DNA from: Williamsia soli | GTDB lineage: Bacteria > Actinomycetota > Actinomycetes > Mycobacteriales > Mycobacteriaceae | Assembly: GCF_017377795.1 (NCBI RefSeq) | Contig: NZ_JAFRDR010000013.1 | Span: forward strand, 62,001 to 126,000 | Direction: 5' to 3' | Length of the DNA: 64,000 bases | Part shown: positions 33,692 through 43,198 of the stretch, piece by piece | Numbering within the stretch: position 1 is the first letter of the stretch | Layout of the letters: each line of letters starts with the position of its first letter | Notes under the pieces: generated by a model | Databases searched by the model: none | What the model saw: the letters and a program-made list of their open reading frames with translations, nothing else | Told to the model about the DNA's origin: nothing | Translations under genes and position numbers: made by a program

Positions 33692-35115
33692 CGTGGGAGA
33701 CCATCCCGCAGATGGTCCTCTCCGCAGGCGACCGCTTCGGTGATGCCGAAGCGGTCGTCGACGGTGAACTCCGGCTGTCCTTCACTGAACTCGCACAGCG
33801 GGTTCGAAGGGCAGCCGGAGCTTTTGCATCAGCGGGCATCGACAAGGGCGACAGGGTCGCGATCTGGGCACCCAACTCCGCGGAGTGGATCATCTCCGCG
33901 TTCGGCCTGCTGGCCGCCGGCGCAATCTTGGTGCCGGTCAACACCCGCTACAAGGCAGACGAGGCGAACGACATCATCCGCCGCAGCGGCGCTAAGTTGG
34001 TCCTGGTCGAAAAAGGGTTTCTGCGACTGGATTTTGACTCCACAGTGGTTCCCGTGGTCGACCTGAAGTCGGATTTCCTTTCCGGCGGTGAGCCATTCGA
34101 ACGCGAGGTGAGCGGCGACGATATCGCAGACATCATGTACACGTCTGGTACCACCGGCCGCCCCAAGGGCGTCATGATGAATCACAGACAGACGCTGCGA
34201 TTGTTCACCGAGTGGTGCGATCTCGCCGATCTCCGTGAAGGCGACCGCTACCTGGCCGTCAACCCGTTCTTCCACATGTTCGGCTACAAGGCCGGCATGA
34301 TCGCGTCGATGATCCGCGGGGCGGCCATCTACCCCGTGCGAGTTCTCGATGTCGGCGAGGTGCTCGACCTCGTTGAACGCGAGCAGATCACGATGCTTCC
34401 TGGCCCCCCGACGCTCTACCAATCGCTCCTGGCCGCGGACACCAGCGACCGCGACCTCTCCTCGTTGCGGGCCGCAGTCACCGGCTCCGCAGACATCCCC
34501 GTCGAGCTGATCCGCCGGATCAAGAACGACCTACCGTTCGAAACGATCATGACCGGCTACGGTCTCAGCGAAGGCGGCACCGCGACCGCGTCTCGCCCCG
34601 GCGACACGTTCGAACAGATCGCCACCACGGTCGGAACCCCCTGCGAGGGTGTCGAAGTGCGTATCGCAGACGACAGTGAAGTGCTCATCCGGGGTTACAA
34701 CGTCATGCAGGGCTACCTCGACGACCCGGTGGCCACTGCGGAGGCGATCGACGCCGACGGCTGGTTGCACACCGGCGATCTCGGGTCTCTCGACGACGGA
34801 GGTCGTCTCAAGATCATCGGCCGCAAGAAAGACATGTTCATCGTCGGCGGTTTCAATGCCTATCCGGCCGAGATCGAGGGATTTTTGCTCGAACACCCGG
34901 CCGTGGCCCAGGTCGCCGTGATCGGGGTGCCAGATGATCGCCTCGGCGAGGTCTGCAAAGCGTTCGTGGTCACCGAAGCGGAGGTGTCGGAATCCGAATT
35001 GATCGAATGGAGCCGTCAGCGGATGGCCGGATTCAAGGCACCCCGGCAGATCGAGTTCCTCACCGCACTCCCGACCAACGCCTCGGGCAAGGTCGTCAAG
35101 GACCTACTCCGCTGA
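33688..35115 (+). CDS. FadD3-like acyl-CoA synthetase
   Basis: 475-residue ANL ligase. It shows YTSGTTGRPKGVMMNH, NPFFHMFGYKAGM, TGYGLSEGG, TGDLGSLDDGGRLKIIGRKKDMFIVGGFNAYPAEIE and NASGKVVK. The NPFFHxFGYKAG and GFNxYPAEIE stretches resemble mycobacterial FadD3, which activates the steroid-ring propionate HIP, but identity looks moderate so I give no symbol. Coupled to the amidohydrolase gene by ATGA. Converges on the next thiolase. Confidence 0.88.
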   Translation: MTWETIPQMVLSAGDRFGDAEAVVDGELRLSFTELAQRVRRAAGAFASAGIDKGDRVAIWAPNSAEWIISAFGLLAAGAILVPVNTRYKADEANDIIRRSGAKLVLVEKGFLRLDFDSTVVPVVDLKSDFLSGGEPFEREVSGDDIADIMYTSGTTGRPKGVMMNHRQTLRLFTEWCDLADLREGDRYLAVNPFFHMFGYKAGMIASMIRGAAIYPVRVLDVGEVLDLVEREQITMLPGPPTLYQSLLAADTSDRDLSSLRAAVTGSADIPVELIRRIKNDLPFETIMTGYGLSEGGTATASRPGDTFEQIATTVGTPCEGVEVRIADDSEVLIRGYNVMQGYLDDPVATAEAIDADGWLHTGDLGSLDDGGRLKIIGRKKDMFIVGGFNAYPAEIEGFLLEHPAVAQVAVIGVPDDRLGEVCKAFVVTEAEVSESELIEWSRQRMAGFKAPRQIEFLTALPTNASGKVVKDLLR

Positions 35116-35144
35116 TCGGTCGTCGACCGTGCCGAAGATGCCGG

Positions 35145-36299
35145 TCAGGGGCCTTCGAGGATCGTCACCGCAGCGACTGCCGTGGGACCACCGATATTGT
35201 GTGCCAACCCGACCCGCGCACCGTCAACCTGATTGATCGCCGTACCGCGGAGCTGATCGAACAGCTCGACGCATTGTGCCACCCCGGTTGCGCCCGGTGG
35301 ATGACCCTTCGATTTCAGGCCACCGCTGGGATTCACCGGCAACGCGCCGCCGACCGCGGTGTCCCCGGCCTCGAGCAATTTGTATCCTTCGAACCGGTTC
35401 GCGAATCCGAGATCCTCGTAGCTGATGAGTTCGACACCGGTGAAGAAGTCGTGGACCTCGGCTACGTCGACGTCGGCAGGCGTCATACCGGCCATTGTGA
35501 ACGCTTGTTTGGCCGCACGCACCGTCGCCGGGAACGTGGTCATGTCCGTCTTGTGATGGTGCATGACCGAATCCAAGCCCAGCCCCACTCCGCGTACCCA
35601 CACCGGTCGATCGGTGTAGCGATCGACGACGTCTTCAGCGGCCAGGATCAGCGCCGCGGCGCCGTCGCTCTGAGGTGCACAGTCGTAGAGCCCGAACGGG
35701 GTCACGACCGTCGGCGCCTCCAGGGCTTGCTCCATCGTGATCTCGAATCGCAAGCGGGCCTTGGGATTGTTGACACCCTGGTGGTGGTTCTTCACCGCCA
35801 CCATGGCCATGTGCTCTCGGGTGGCGGGCGACTCATGAAGGTAGCGGCTCACGTGCAACGCGAATCCTGCAGGCGCCACCACACCCAGAGGGTAGTCCCA
35901 CGCCATGTCGCGCGATGTTGCCTCCCACTCCCACAGCATGTCCTTCGACGCCGTCTCGCGAAGCTTGTCGGCGCCCATGACCAACGCGACGTCGAATGCG
36001 CCGGAGGCGATTCCGTAGAGAGCATTGCGTATCGCATCATTGCCTGTGGCGCAGGAGTTCTCGATGCGCGTAACCGGGATGTCGGGCAGCCCCAGCGAGT
36101 CGGCGAGGATCCCTGAAGGGAATCCGTCGGTGGTCCCCATCGCCCCGAACCAGGCAGCCTGCAGGTCATGCTTGTCGATACCCTTGTCGACGCTGCGCAC
36201 GGCGTCGGCATAGGCCATCGGCAAGAGGTCCTTGATTCCCAGGGCGAAGTGCTCGGCGAACGGCGTCATGCCCGCTCCGACCACAGCGACTTTCCTCAT
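35145..36299 (-). CDS. SCP2-type thiolase
   Basis: 384 residues of the SCPx thiolase family. Nucleophilic Cys in ENSCATGNDA, VHDFFTGVELI and the catalytic His in KSKGHPPGATG are all kept, so it should be an active thiolase, unlike the protein at 29729. It overlaps the upstream HMG-CoA synthase-like/DUF35 gene by ATGA, which is the usual partner arrangement for this thiolase type. Confidence 0.9.
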   Translation of the reverse strand: MRKVAVVGAGMTPFAEHFALGIKDLLPMAYADAVRSVDKGIDKHDLQAAWFGAMGTTDGFPSGILADSLGLPDIPVTRIENSCATGNDAIRNALYGIASGAFDVALVMGADKLRETASKDMLWEWEATSRDMAWDYPLGVVAPAGFALHVSRYLHESPATREHMAMVAVKNHHQGVNNPKARLRFEITMEQALEAPTVVTPFGLYDCAPQSDGAAALILAAEDVVDRYTDRPVWVRGVGLGLDSVMHHHKTDMTTFPATVRAAKQAFTMAGMTPADVDVAEVHDFFTGVELISYEDLGFANRFEGYKLLEAGDTAVGGALPVNPSGGLKSKGHPPGATGVAQCVELFDQLRGTAINQVDGARVGLAHNIGGPTAVAAVTILEGP

Positions 36300-37507
36300 A
36301 CCGCCACTCCTTCTGCGTCGAGAGCCTGCGCCGACTCGACGGCGGCCTCCGGCTCGAATGCATAGCCGTAATCAGGAACTCCCGATCTCATGGCAACTCT
36401 GCGCAACGCCAGTCGTCCACGGTCACCGATGTCGACGGAGCCCGCGTCCGCGCCGGTGACCTTGACCAGCGCGCGAACGTTCACGCCCTCGAGTTCGACG
36501 ATGACCAGCGAGTACGGCGTCTTCAAACCCGGAACCGGGACGTACACCGTGACAGCGGTGTACACGGTGCCTACGCGCGGCAGGGGCACCAACTCATACT
36601 TCGTCTGCAACGTTCCGTCGTCAGAGACCTGATAGCGGGGCGGGAACTCCAAGACCTCACTGCCGACGTGTTTGCCTGCCTCCCAACGAACCTTCGCCTC
36701 GAAGGCCCGTTCGTAGGCGGCCAGCGAGATCGGAATCTCGTTTCCGGGAACGTAGACCGTCCCCGGCTTGTCGCGGGGCGCCGATTCCCGACGGTTGATC
36801 GTCACCGACCCCGGGGCGACAGTGATTCCGGAGAGACTGGCCTGCTCCACCGCCACCAGCGGGCCCGTGGTCTCCGATTCCGCCATCGAGGCAAGCGCGA
36901 ACAGGCCCGAACTCGCCCCGATCGTCGGAAGTGCCATAGACGTCCCGTCACTGAGCTCGGCGGCGTGCTTCGCATCTACACCGGCGACGGCCGCGGGATG
37001 TTCGAGCCACGCTGCTGCGAGCGAAGCCACCAACCCTCGATCGTGCAGTAGCCGAGCGTCGCCGTAGTCGTGTACTGCCCCGGTCGAATTGCGGGTACGA
37101 ACCGGCAGGCTGCGGGCCACCCGCGCCGAGGTGCGCACGTGCAGGCCACAATCGGCCGTCACGGCAGCCGCGGCCCCGGCAGGTTCGAGGTCGACCCCGA
37201 TCACCAACGTCCGCTGCCGGGCCGAACTGAGCGCGTCGAGGGTGGCGGGGGCACCACCGAGCCGCTCGGTCACCTCGAGCTCGGGATCCAGATCGAGCCC
37301 TGCGAGAAGTACTGCGGCATTGCTGCTTTCCAGCAGGGGCAGGTCGCGGGTGACCAGAACGACCGAGTCCACCGGGTTGCCCTTGGCGAGCGCGGCGCGT
37401 CCGGCCTCCACGGCCATGGTGATGGCGTCCTCGTCATCACCGACAAGCCTGTGTTCGGCGGTGCCCCAGGGTGGTAGGTAGGTGCCGATGGAGGCGATGT
37501 ATGGCAT
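36296..37507 (-). CDS. HMG-CoA synthase-like protein with C-terminal DUF35 OB-fold
   Basis: 403 residues. The N-terminal part (MPYIASIGTYLPPWGTAEHR...) resembles a reduced HMG-CoA synthase/KAS III-like thiolase fold, and residues about 270-390 form a DUF35 OB-fold (GTVYTAVTVYVPVPGLKTPYSLVIVELEG). The zinc-ribbon Cys residues are missing. I see no clear thiolase-type Cys nucleophile in the N-terminal part either. It is coupled to the downstream SCP2 thiolase, like an archaeal-type HMGCS/DUF35/thiolase assembly. Frame open to 37723; ATG 37507 preferred (GGAGAG upstream). Confidence 0.78.
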   Translation of the reverse strand: MPYIASIGTYLPPWGTAEHRLVGDDEDAITMAVEAGRAALAKGNPVDSVVLVTRDLPLLESSNAAVLLAGLDLDPELEVTERLGGAPATLDALSSARQRTLVIGVDLEPAGAAAAVTADCGLHVRTSARVARSLPVRTRNSTGAVHDYGDARLLHDRGLVASLAAAWLEHPAAVAGVDAKHAAELSDGTSMALPTIGASSGLFALASMAESETTGPLVAVEQASLSGITVAPGSVTINRRESAPRDKPGTVYVPGNEIPISLAAYERAFEAKVRWEAGKHVGSEVLEFPPRYQVSDDGTLQTKYELVPLPRVGTVYTAVTVYVPVPGLKTPYSLVIVELEGVNVRALVKVTGADAGSVDIGDRGRLALRRVAMRSGVPDYGYAFEPEAAVESAQALDAEGVAV

Positions 37508-37523
37508 GGGGGTCTCTCCGTTA

Positions 37524-38729
37524 CTAGGTGACCGCGCCCGCGGTCTTGAGCTCGATGATGCGATCCCACTCGAGCCCCAGTTCCAACAGGATCTCGTCGG
37601 TGTTGGCGGCGAACTCGGGGGCCGCCGAGGTCTCGGTGGCGCGTACGTCGAATTGGACTGGGCTGGAGACCAATTCGATCTCTCCGGCCTGGACGAAGTA
37701 GTCGTTCGCCCGGATCTGGGCATCCGACGACACCTGCAGCGAATCCTGGACCGGAGCCCACGGCCCGGCCAAGGTCCGTAGCCTTTCGGTCCAGTCCTCC
37801 AGGGTGCGCGTGGCGATGACCTCTCGTAGGATCGCCACCGCCTTGTCGCAGTTCTCTGCGATGTCCTTACCGGTCGCGAAGCGAGGGTCGTCGATCAATT
37901 CGGGTCGTTCGATGTGCCGGCACACGTCAGCCCAGAACTTTGCGGGCTGCATCATGATGAAAGACAGATAGCGACCGTCCGATGTGGCGTAGATCCCCGT
38001 CAACGGGTTGATGGGCGACCCGTGCACCCCCGGAACGGGAGCCTCCATCGCCTGATCGAGGTGTACCGACAACGCGATTCCGTGTCCCATCGACCACAAG
38101 CCGCTACCCAGCAGCGACACGTCGACCACCGACGGTTCACCGGTGCGCTCGCGTTTCAGCAATGCCGCTGCCACCCCTCCCGCGAGGTTTGTCCCGGAGA
38201 TGGTGTCGCCGTAGGCCGGTCCCGGAGGCGCGATCATGCCTTCGGTTCCCGGCGGGGTGACCGTTGCCGCAGTGCCCGCACGACACCAGAAGGCGGTCAT
38301 GTCGTAGCCGCCGCGGTCGGATTCGTCGCCGCGGGGCCCGAGCGCGCTACCCCTGGCGTAGATGATCTTCGGATTCACCGCGCGGATCTCGTCGAGGTCG
38401 ATCCCGAACTTCGCCCGATGCTGCGGGAGGAAGCTCGTGAGGAACACGTCGGCGCGGCGCACCAGGTCGTGAAGTACCTCTTTACCTTCGGGTTTGGACA
38501 TGTCGAGTCCAAAACTCCGCTTACCACGATTGGCGTGTTCGACGTTCGGGTTCGGGTCGCCGACCACTTTCATCTGACCCGTCTGACGGAGGCCACGCTG
38601 CGGGTCACCGGTGACGGCGTGCTCGATCTTTATCACTTCAGCACCCCAGTCGGAGAGCACTCCGCCCGCGGACGGGACGAACCCGTACATCGCGACCTCG
38701 AGGACGCGAATCCCTTCCAGCGGCTTCAC
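37524..38729 (-). CDS. CaiB/BaiF-type (family III) CoA transferase
   Basis: 401 residues. It begins LEGIRVLEVAMYGFVPSAGGVLSDWGAEVIKIE, with HANRGKRSFGLDMSKPEGKEVLHDLVRRADVF; both are CaiB/BaiF hallmarks. The catalytic Asp is expected in GPRGDESDRGGYD. It moves CoA between carboxylic acids. It sits between the HMGCS-like and aldehyde dehydrogenase genes, with a 4-base overlap (ATGA) with the latter. Confidence 0.9.
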   Translation of the reverse strand: MKPLEGIRVLEVAMYGFVPSAGGVLSDWGAEVIKIEHAVTGDPQRGLRQTGQMKVVGDPNPNVEHANRGKRSFGLDMSKPEGKEVLHDLVRRADVFLTSFLPQHRAKFGIDLDEIRAVNPKIIYARGSALGPRGDESDRGGYDMTAFWCRAGTAATVTPPGTEGMIAPPGPAYGDTISGTNLAGGVAAALLKRERTGEPSVVDVSLLGSGLWSMGHGIALSVHLDQAMEAPVPGVHGSPINPLTGIYATSDGRYLSFIMMQPAKFWADVCRHIERPELIDDPRFATGKDIAENCDKAVAILREVIATRTLEDWTERLRTLAGPWAPVQDSLQVSSDAQIRANDYFVQAGEIELVSSPVQFDVRATETSAAPEFAANTDEILLELGLEWDRIIELKTAGAVT

Positions 38730-40231
38730 GAGGCGGCCACCACCGGTGCAGCGAAAGCCTTCTGCTCGAGGAACTCTTCGAGGCCGGAGGCGCTCATCTC
38801 GCGACCCAGGCCCGACTGCTTGTAGCCGCCGAAAGGCACATCCGGGGTGAAGTAGTTTCCGCCGTTGATGCTGAAGGTACCGGTACGAATGCGGCGCCCG
38901 ATCGCGATTGCACGATCTTCGTCTGCGCTCAGGACGCCACCGGACAGTCCGAACTGGGAGTCGTTGGCGATTCGGACCGCGTCCTCATCGCCGTCATACG
39001 GGATCACGGCGAGTACGGGCCCGAAGACCTCATCCTGGGCGATCTCGCTCGAGGGGTCCACATTCGCCAGCAGGGTGGGCTTGTAGAAGTACCCCGGGCT
39101 GACCCGCTCGCCGCCGGTCACCAGGGTGGCGCCGGCCTCGACCGCTCGTTGGACCATTCCGTCGACCTTGTCCCGCTGACGTTCGCTGATCAGCGGTCCC
39201 ATGTACATCTTGGGGTTCGTCGGGTCGCCGTACGGGACGTGCTCCATCATGGCCCCGACCATCGCGACGATCTCGTCGTGCTTGTCGCGCGGCACCAGCA
39301 GGCGCGTCGTCAACGCGCAGCCCTGACCCGCGTGAGAACAGATGCTGAACGCCGCGAACTGCGCAGTGGTCTTGAAATCTGCGTCGTCGAGCACCAGCAG
39401 AGCGGACTTGCCACCGAGTTCCAGGAACACCCGCTTGAGCGTCTCCGCCGCGGCAGCCATGATCTTCTTTCCCACGGGCGTGGATCCGGTGAACGAGACC
39501 ACGTCCACGTCGGGATGGGTCGTCATCACCTCGCCGACCGCGATCTCGGTCGACGAGAGGACGTTCACGACGCCGGCGGGGATGTCGGTGTGCTCGGCGA
39601 TCAGCTCGCCCAGCGCCAGGGTCAGCAGCGGAGTATCCGGCGCGCCTTTGAGGATGACGGTGCAGCCGGCCGCGAGCGACGGAGCGAGTTTCGCGAGTGC
39701 GAGCTGGGTCGGGTAGTTGTACGCGGCGATGGCCGACACCACCCCGGCAGCTTCCTTCTCCACCCAGCGACGGTGGAGCTTGCCACTGAGTTCGACCTCT
39801 CCCAGGTCTTCGGTCAGAGGGTACGTACGCAGCAGGTCCGCGTAGTACTTGATGATGCCGATCGGCGCTTCGAGTTGGTTGCCGTGCGTGAGGATGCGGG
39901 TTGCACCCACCTCGGCAATTGTCAGTTCCCGGAGTTCCTCGAGGTTGTCCAGCATCGCCTGGTGCAGCTGATCGAGGCACTTGATGCGGAATTCGACGTT
40001 GGTGGACCAGTCCGTGGTGTCGAAGGCCCTCCGGGCCGCTTCGACGGCGGCCCTTGCCTCGGCGACGCCGGCGTCCGGCGCATATCCGTAGATCTCACCG
40101 GTCGCCGGGTTCAGCGAAGGAAAAGTCTTGTCCAGGGCGAGCAATTGGCCGTCGATGAGCAGACGCTTCCGAACGCCGCCGCTTGCCGCGTCGATATATC
40201 CATCGGTCGCCAACGTTTCCTGGGCTGACAT
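38726..40231 (-). CDS. NAD-dependent aldehyde dehydrogenase
   Basis: 501 residues. FTGSTPVGKK, LELGGKSAL (Glu) and HAGQGCALTTR (Cys) are present. It is the first gene of a minus-strand operon (aldehyde dehydrogenase, CoA transferase, HMGCS-like/DUF35, SCP2 thiolase): oxidise an aldehyde to the acid, attach CoA, then cleave. The promoter region 40232-40451 is shared with the divergent TauD gene and contains a degenerate operator copy. Confidence 0.9.
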   Translation of the reverse strand: MSAQETLATDGYIDAASGGVRKRLLIDGQLLALDKTFPSLNPATGEIYGYAPDAGVAEARAAVEAARRAFDTTDWSTNVEFRIKCLDQLHQAMLDNLEELRELTIAEVGATRILTHGNQLEAPIGIIKYYADLLRTYPLTEDLGEVELSGKLHRRWVEKEAAGVVSAIAAYNYPTQLALAKLAPSLAAGCTVILKGAPDTPLLTLALGELIAEHTDIPAGVVNVLSSTEIAVGEVMTTHPDVDVVSFTGSTPVGKKIMAAAAETLKRVFLELGGKSALLVLDDADFKTTAQFAAFSICSHAGQGCALTTRLLVPRDKHDEIVAMVGAMMEHVPYGDPTNPKMYMGPLISERQRDKVDGMVQRAVEAGATLVTGGERVSPGYFYKPTLLANVDPSSEIAQDEVFGPVLAVIPYDGDEDAVRIANDSQFGLSGGVLSADEDRAIAIGRRIRTGTFSINGGNYFTPDVPFGGYKQSGLGREMSASGLEEFLEQKAFAAPVVAAS

Positions 40232-40250
40232 AGCGCCTCCTCGAATCTGT

Positions 40251-40265
40251 GAAAACTACATTCTC
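40251..40265. promoter_or_regulatory. Degenerate copy of catabolic-operon palindrome
   Basis: On the minus strand GAGAATGTAGTTTTC keeps the AGAATG half-site. It lies 20 bases before the aldehyde dehydrogenase start in the 220-base gap facing the TauD gene. Nothing else of note is seen in that gap. Confidence 0.35.
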
Positions 40266-40451
40266 AAATATGACCAACGCCACATCCGCTTTCTTCGCAC
40301 TGTAGCAACAAAACCCACGTTCGCCTACCTGTCTTTCAGGCGGGCATGCATCCCCCGCGTCGTCGGAAAAGGTGCAGAACAGGCGAACCGAACACTTGCC
40401 GACTGCTACGTTCGGAGAGTAGCGTTCTCGCAAAACGAAAGGGATGTTCTT

Positions 40452-41258
40452 GTGATTGAGACAACAGCCATCACCCCGGCCCTGGGTGTTCAGGTCTCCG
40501 GCGTCGAGGATCTTCTCGACGATGCGGTGGCCGCACAGTGCCTGGAAGCGCTGAAGTGGCGCGGTGTTCTTCTGATTCGGGGCCTGAACCTCGATGACGA
40601 CCAGCAGGTGGCATTCAGCCGCAAACTCGGCGACGTCCTGGCTCCCGGCGGGAAAGAGGTCTTCGTGGTCTCTCTGGACCCGGAAAAGAACAAGTCGGCT
40701 CCCTACCTGCGCGGAACGCTGTTCTGGCACATCGATGACACCACCAACGACGTGCCGGCCAAGGCGACGATGCTGACAGCCCGCCACGTGGCGATGGTGG
40801 GCGGTGGCACCGAGTTCGCCAGCACCTACGCCGCATACGAGAATCTGCCCGATCAAGAGAAGAAGCGGTACGAGGGTCTGCGCGTCGTCCACAGCTTCGA
40901 AGCCGCACAGAGGCTCGTCCATCCCGAGCCCAGTGATGAGCTCGTCGAAATATGGCGCCGTAACCCCACCCACGAGACCTCACTGGTCTGGGACCGCAAA
41001 GACGGTAGGCGTTCTCTGGCAATTGGCGCGACAGCCGACCACATCGTCGGAATGCGCCCCGAGGAGAGCCGCGAATTGCTCGACGAGTTGCTTGCCTGGT
41101 CGACCCAGGAGCGGTTCTGCTACACCCATGACTGGGAAGTCAACGACGTGGTCATCTGGGACAACACCGGCATGCTGCATCGCGCGCTGCCGTACGATCC
41201 GAAGTCCGAGCGGACCATGCACCGGACGACGATGGCCGGAAATGAGCCGTGGGCATGA
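40452..41258 (+). CDS. TauD/TfdA-type Fe(II)/2-oxoglutarate dioxygenase
   Basis: 268 residues. The iron ligands are in FWHIDDT (His-x-Asp) and the distal His in MLHRALPYD; the Arg in RTMHRTTM should bind 2-oxoglutarate. The start is GTG 40452, since the upstream frame is unsupported. It hydroxylates an unactivated carbon. It is coupled to the SDR by ATGA, suggesting hydroxylation then oxidation of the alcohol. Confidence 0.88.
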   Translation: MIETTAITPALGVQVSGVEDLLDDAVAAQCLEALKWRGVLLIRGLNLDDDQQVAFSRKLGDVLAPGGKEVFVVSLDPEKNKSAPYLRGTLFWHIDDTTNDVPAKATMLTARHVAMVGGGTEFASTYAAYENLPDQEKKRYEGLRVVHSFEAAQRLVHPEPSDELVEIWRRNPTHETSLVWDRKDGRRSLAIGATADHIVGMRPEESRELLDELLAWSTQERFCYTHDWEVNDVVIWDNTGMLHRALPYDPKSERTMHRTTMAGNEPWA

Positions 41259-41965
41259 GCGCGAGAACAGCGGTCGTCACCGGTGGTGGGTCCGGTATCG
41301 GCCACGCAGTGGTCGAACGGCTGATCGCCGATGGCTACAACGTCGCCAGCTTCGACCGCACTCCGAGCGAAGAGAAGAACAGCTACACCGTCGACGTCAC
41401 CAGCCGCGAGCAGATCGACGCCGCCCTGACCGAGGTTCGTGAAACCTTTGGTCCGGTCACCGTTCTGGTCAATGCCGCAGGCATCGACAGCTTCGGCCGT
41501 TTCGTCGATCTCGATTTCGACGAGTGGCAGAAGATCATCAACGTCAACCTCCACGGCACCTACCACTGCATTCAGGCCGCCCTGCCGGACATGCTCGCCG
41601 GTAAGTGGGGCCGGATCGTCAACATCTCTTCCTCGAGCGCGCATTCGGGCCAGCCGTACATGTCGGCGTATGTCTCCGCCAAGTCTGCTGTGAACGGCCT
41701 GACCAAGTCACTCGCGCTCGAACTGGGCCCTGTCGGAATCACCGTCAACGCCGTCCCGCCGGGCTTCGTCGACACTCCGCTCCTACGTAATGCCGAGGGA
41801 CTCAAACGCCTCGGTGGCACCGTCGAAGAGCACATCCTCAAGACGCCGGTGAGACGAGTCGGTCGTCCCGAGGACATCGCAGCGGCCTGTTCGTTCCTGA
41901 TCTCAGAGGACGCCAGTTACATCACCGGTCAGATCCTCGGGGTCAACGGTGGCCGTAATACGTAA
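41255..41965 (+). CDS. Short-chain dehydrogenase/reductase
   Basis: 236 residues with TGGGSGIG, SSSSAHSG (catalytic Ser) and YVSAK (Tyr-Lys). Start ATG 41255 overlaps the TauD stop. It is similar to the SDR at 2312-3082. Ends with VNGGRNT. A hairpin with a T-run follows. Confidence 0.9.
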   Translation: MSARTAVVTGGGSGIGHAVVERLIADGYNVASFDRTPSEEKNSYTVDVTSREQIDAALTEVRETFGPVTVLVNAAGIDSFGRFVDLDFDEWQKIINVNLHGTYHCIQAALPDMLAGKWGRIVNISSSSAHSGQPYMSAYVSAKSAVNGLTKSLALELGPVGITVNAVPPGFVDTPLLRNAEGLKRLGGTVEEHILKTPVRRVGRPEDIAAACSFLISEDASYITGQILGVNGGRNT

Positions 41966-41970
41966 ACGCC

Positions 41971-42000
41971 CACCGATGCCCGTCGTCGGTGTTTTCATTT
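41971..42000 (+). terminator. Probable intrinsic terminator after TauD-SDR
   Basis: CACCGA and TCGGTG pair around a 9-base loop and are followed by TTTTCATTT, the best terminator-like T-run I noticed in the window. It would separate the TauD-SDR operon from the mycofactocin-type SDR operon. Confidence 0.5.
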
Positions 42001-42036
42001 TCGCAACCAGCTGAGCAGAACTGAAGGGTATTCACC

Positions 42037-42897
42037 ATGGGTCGTGTAGAGGGCAAAGTCGCGTTCATCACGGGTGCCGCGCGCGGGCAGGGACGCAGCC
42101 ATGCGGTCCGTCTCGCCGAAGAGGGCGCCGACATCATCGCAGTCGACTTCTGTACCGACTTCGAGACCATCGGGTATCCGATGTCGACGCCGGAAGATCT
42201 CGCCGAGACAGCCAAACTCGTCGAGAAATTCGACCGCCGCGTCGTCACGGTTCAGGCAGACGTGCGGAATGCAGAACAGATGAAGGCCGCTCTGGACACC
42301 GGTCTGGCGGAGTTGGGCAAGGTCGACATCGTGGTGGCACAGGCCGGCATCGCCGGGATGAAGGGCGAACCGCGCTGGCAGTCGTTCACCGACGTGGTGA
42401 ACGTCAACCTGGTCGGTGTCATCAACGCAGTATCTGTCGCGCTGCCCCACCTCACCGAAGGTGCGTCCATCATCGCCACCGGATCGACGGCAGCCCTGAT
42501 GGATGTCAGCAAGGTCGACGTTCCCGGAAAGGATCCGGGCGGCGTCGGCTATGTCTACTCCAAGCGCGCGCTCACCGAGTACATCCACCACCTCGCGCTG
42601 CACATCGCCCCGGAAGGCATTCGTGCCAACGTGATCCATCCAACCAACTGCAACACCCCCATGCTGCAGAGCGAGCCGATGTATCGCTCCTTCCGGCCGG
42701 ACCTGGAGCACCCCACCCGCGCGGATGCCGAACCCGCATTCGGCGTTCAGCAAGCCATGAAGATCCCCTTCATCGAACCCTCGGACATCAGCAACATGGT
42801 GTTGTTCCTCGCCTCGGAGGAAGCCCGCTATGTCACCGGGATGCAGATGCGTGTCGATGGCGGCGGCTACCTGAAGTGGTACGACGTCAAGTTCTGA
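42037..42897 (+). CDS. Mycofactocin-type short-chain dehydrogenase
   Basis: 286 residues. The opening GRVEGKVAFITGAARGQGRSHAVRLAEEGADIIAVD, the long insert before the middle, and YVYSKRAL for Tyr-Lys match the mycofactocin-coupled SDR group. These carry a tightly held NAD and pass electrons to the redox peptide mycofactocin. No mycofactocin synthesis gene is in the window. It begins a plus-strand operon with the ferredoxin and P450, so it may oxidise the alcohol made by the P450. Confidence 0.9.
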   Translation: MGRVEGKVAFITGAARGQGRSHAVRLAEEGADIIAVDFCTDFETIGYPMSTPEDLAETAKLVEKFDRRVVTVQADVRNAEQMKAALDTGLAELGKVDIVVAQAGIAGMKGEPRWQSFTDVVNVNLVGVINAVSVALPHLTEGASIIATGSTAALMDVSKVDVPGKDPGGVGYVYSKRALTEYIHHLALHIAPEGIRANVIHPTNCNTPMLQSEPMYRSFRPDLEHPTRADAEPAFGVQQAMKIPFIEPSDISNMVLFLASEEARYVTGMQMRVDGGGYLKWYDVKF

Positions 42898-42951
42898 TCG
42901 CCCTCTGCCCCGCCTTCATCCCTCAATTCCCTTCAGAATCAGGAGAACATC

Positions 42952-43146
42952 GTGAAAGTGCAGGTCGATCAGGATCGGTGCCAGGGGCACACGCTCTGCG
43001 CGATGATCGCGCCCGACATATTCGAGCTCAGCGACATCGACGGCCACGCCACGGCCATCACGGGCGAGGTCCCCGCCGACTTACACAAGAGCGTCCGGGA
43101 AGCCGTTGCGTCGTGCCCTGAAAAAGCCATCTCCATCACCGAGTAG
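42952..43146 (+). CDS. 3Fe-4S ferredoxin (P450 redox partner)
   Basis: 64 residues. C10 and C16 in CQGHTLC and C55 in SCPEKAI give the 3Fe-4S pattern, with His13 at the position of the missing fourth Cys. This is typical of ferredoxins next to actinobacterial P450 genes. GTG 42952 with AGGAG upstream. It lies 52 bases before the P450 gene. Confidence 0.93.
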   Translation: MKVQVDQDRCQGHTLCAMIAPDIFELSDIDGHATAITGEVPADLHKSVREAVASCPEKAISITE

Positions 43147-43198
43147 TTGCCCGCGCCCTCGGGTGGCGACCAGTCACACACCAAGAGAGGACAACGCT

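Noticed and set aside
39149..40228. 359-codon plus-strand frame opposite the aldehyde dehydrogenase
   Set aside because: Shadow frame; the minus-strand enzyme has the Cys, Glu and cofactor motifs.
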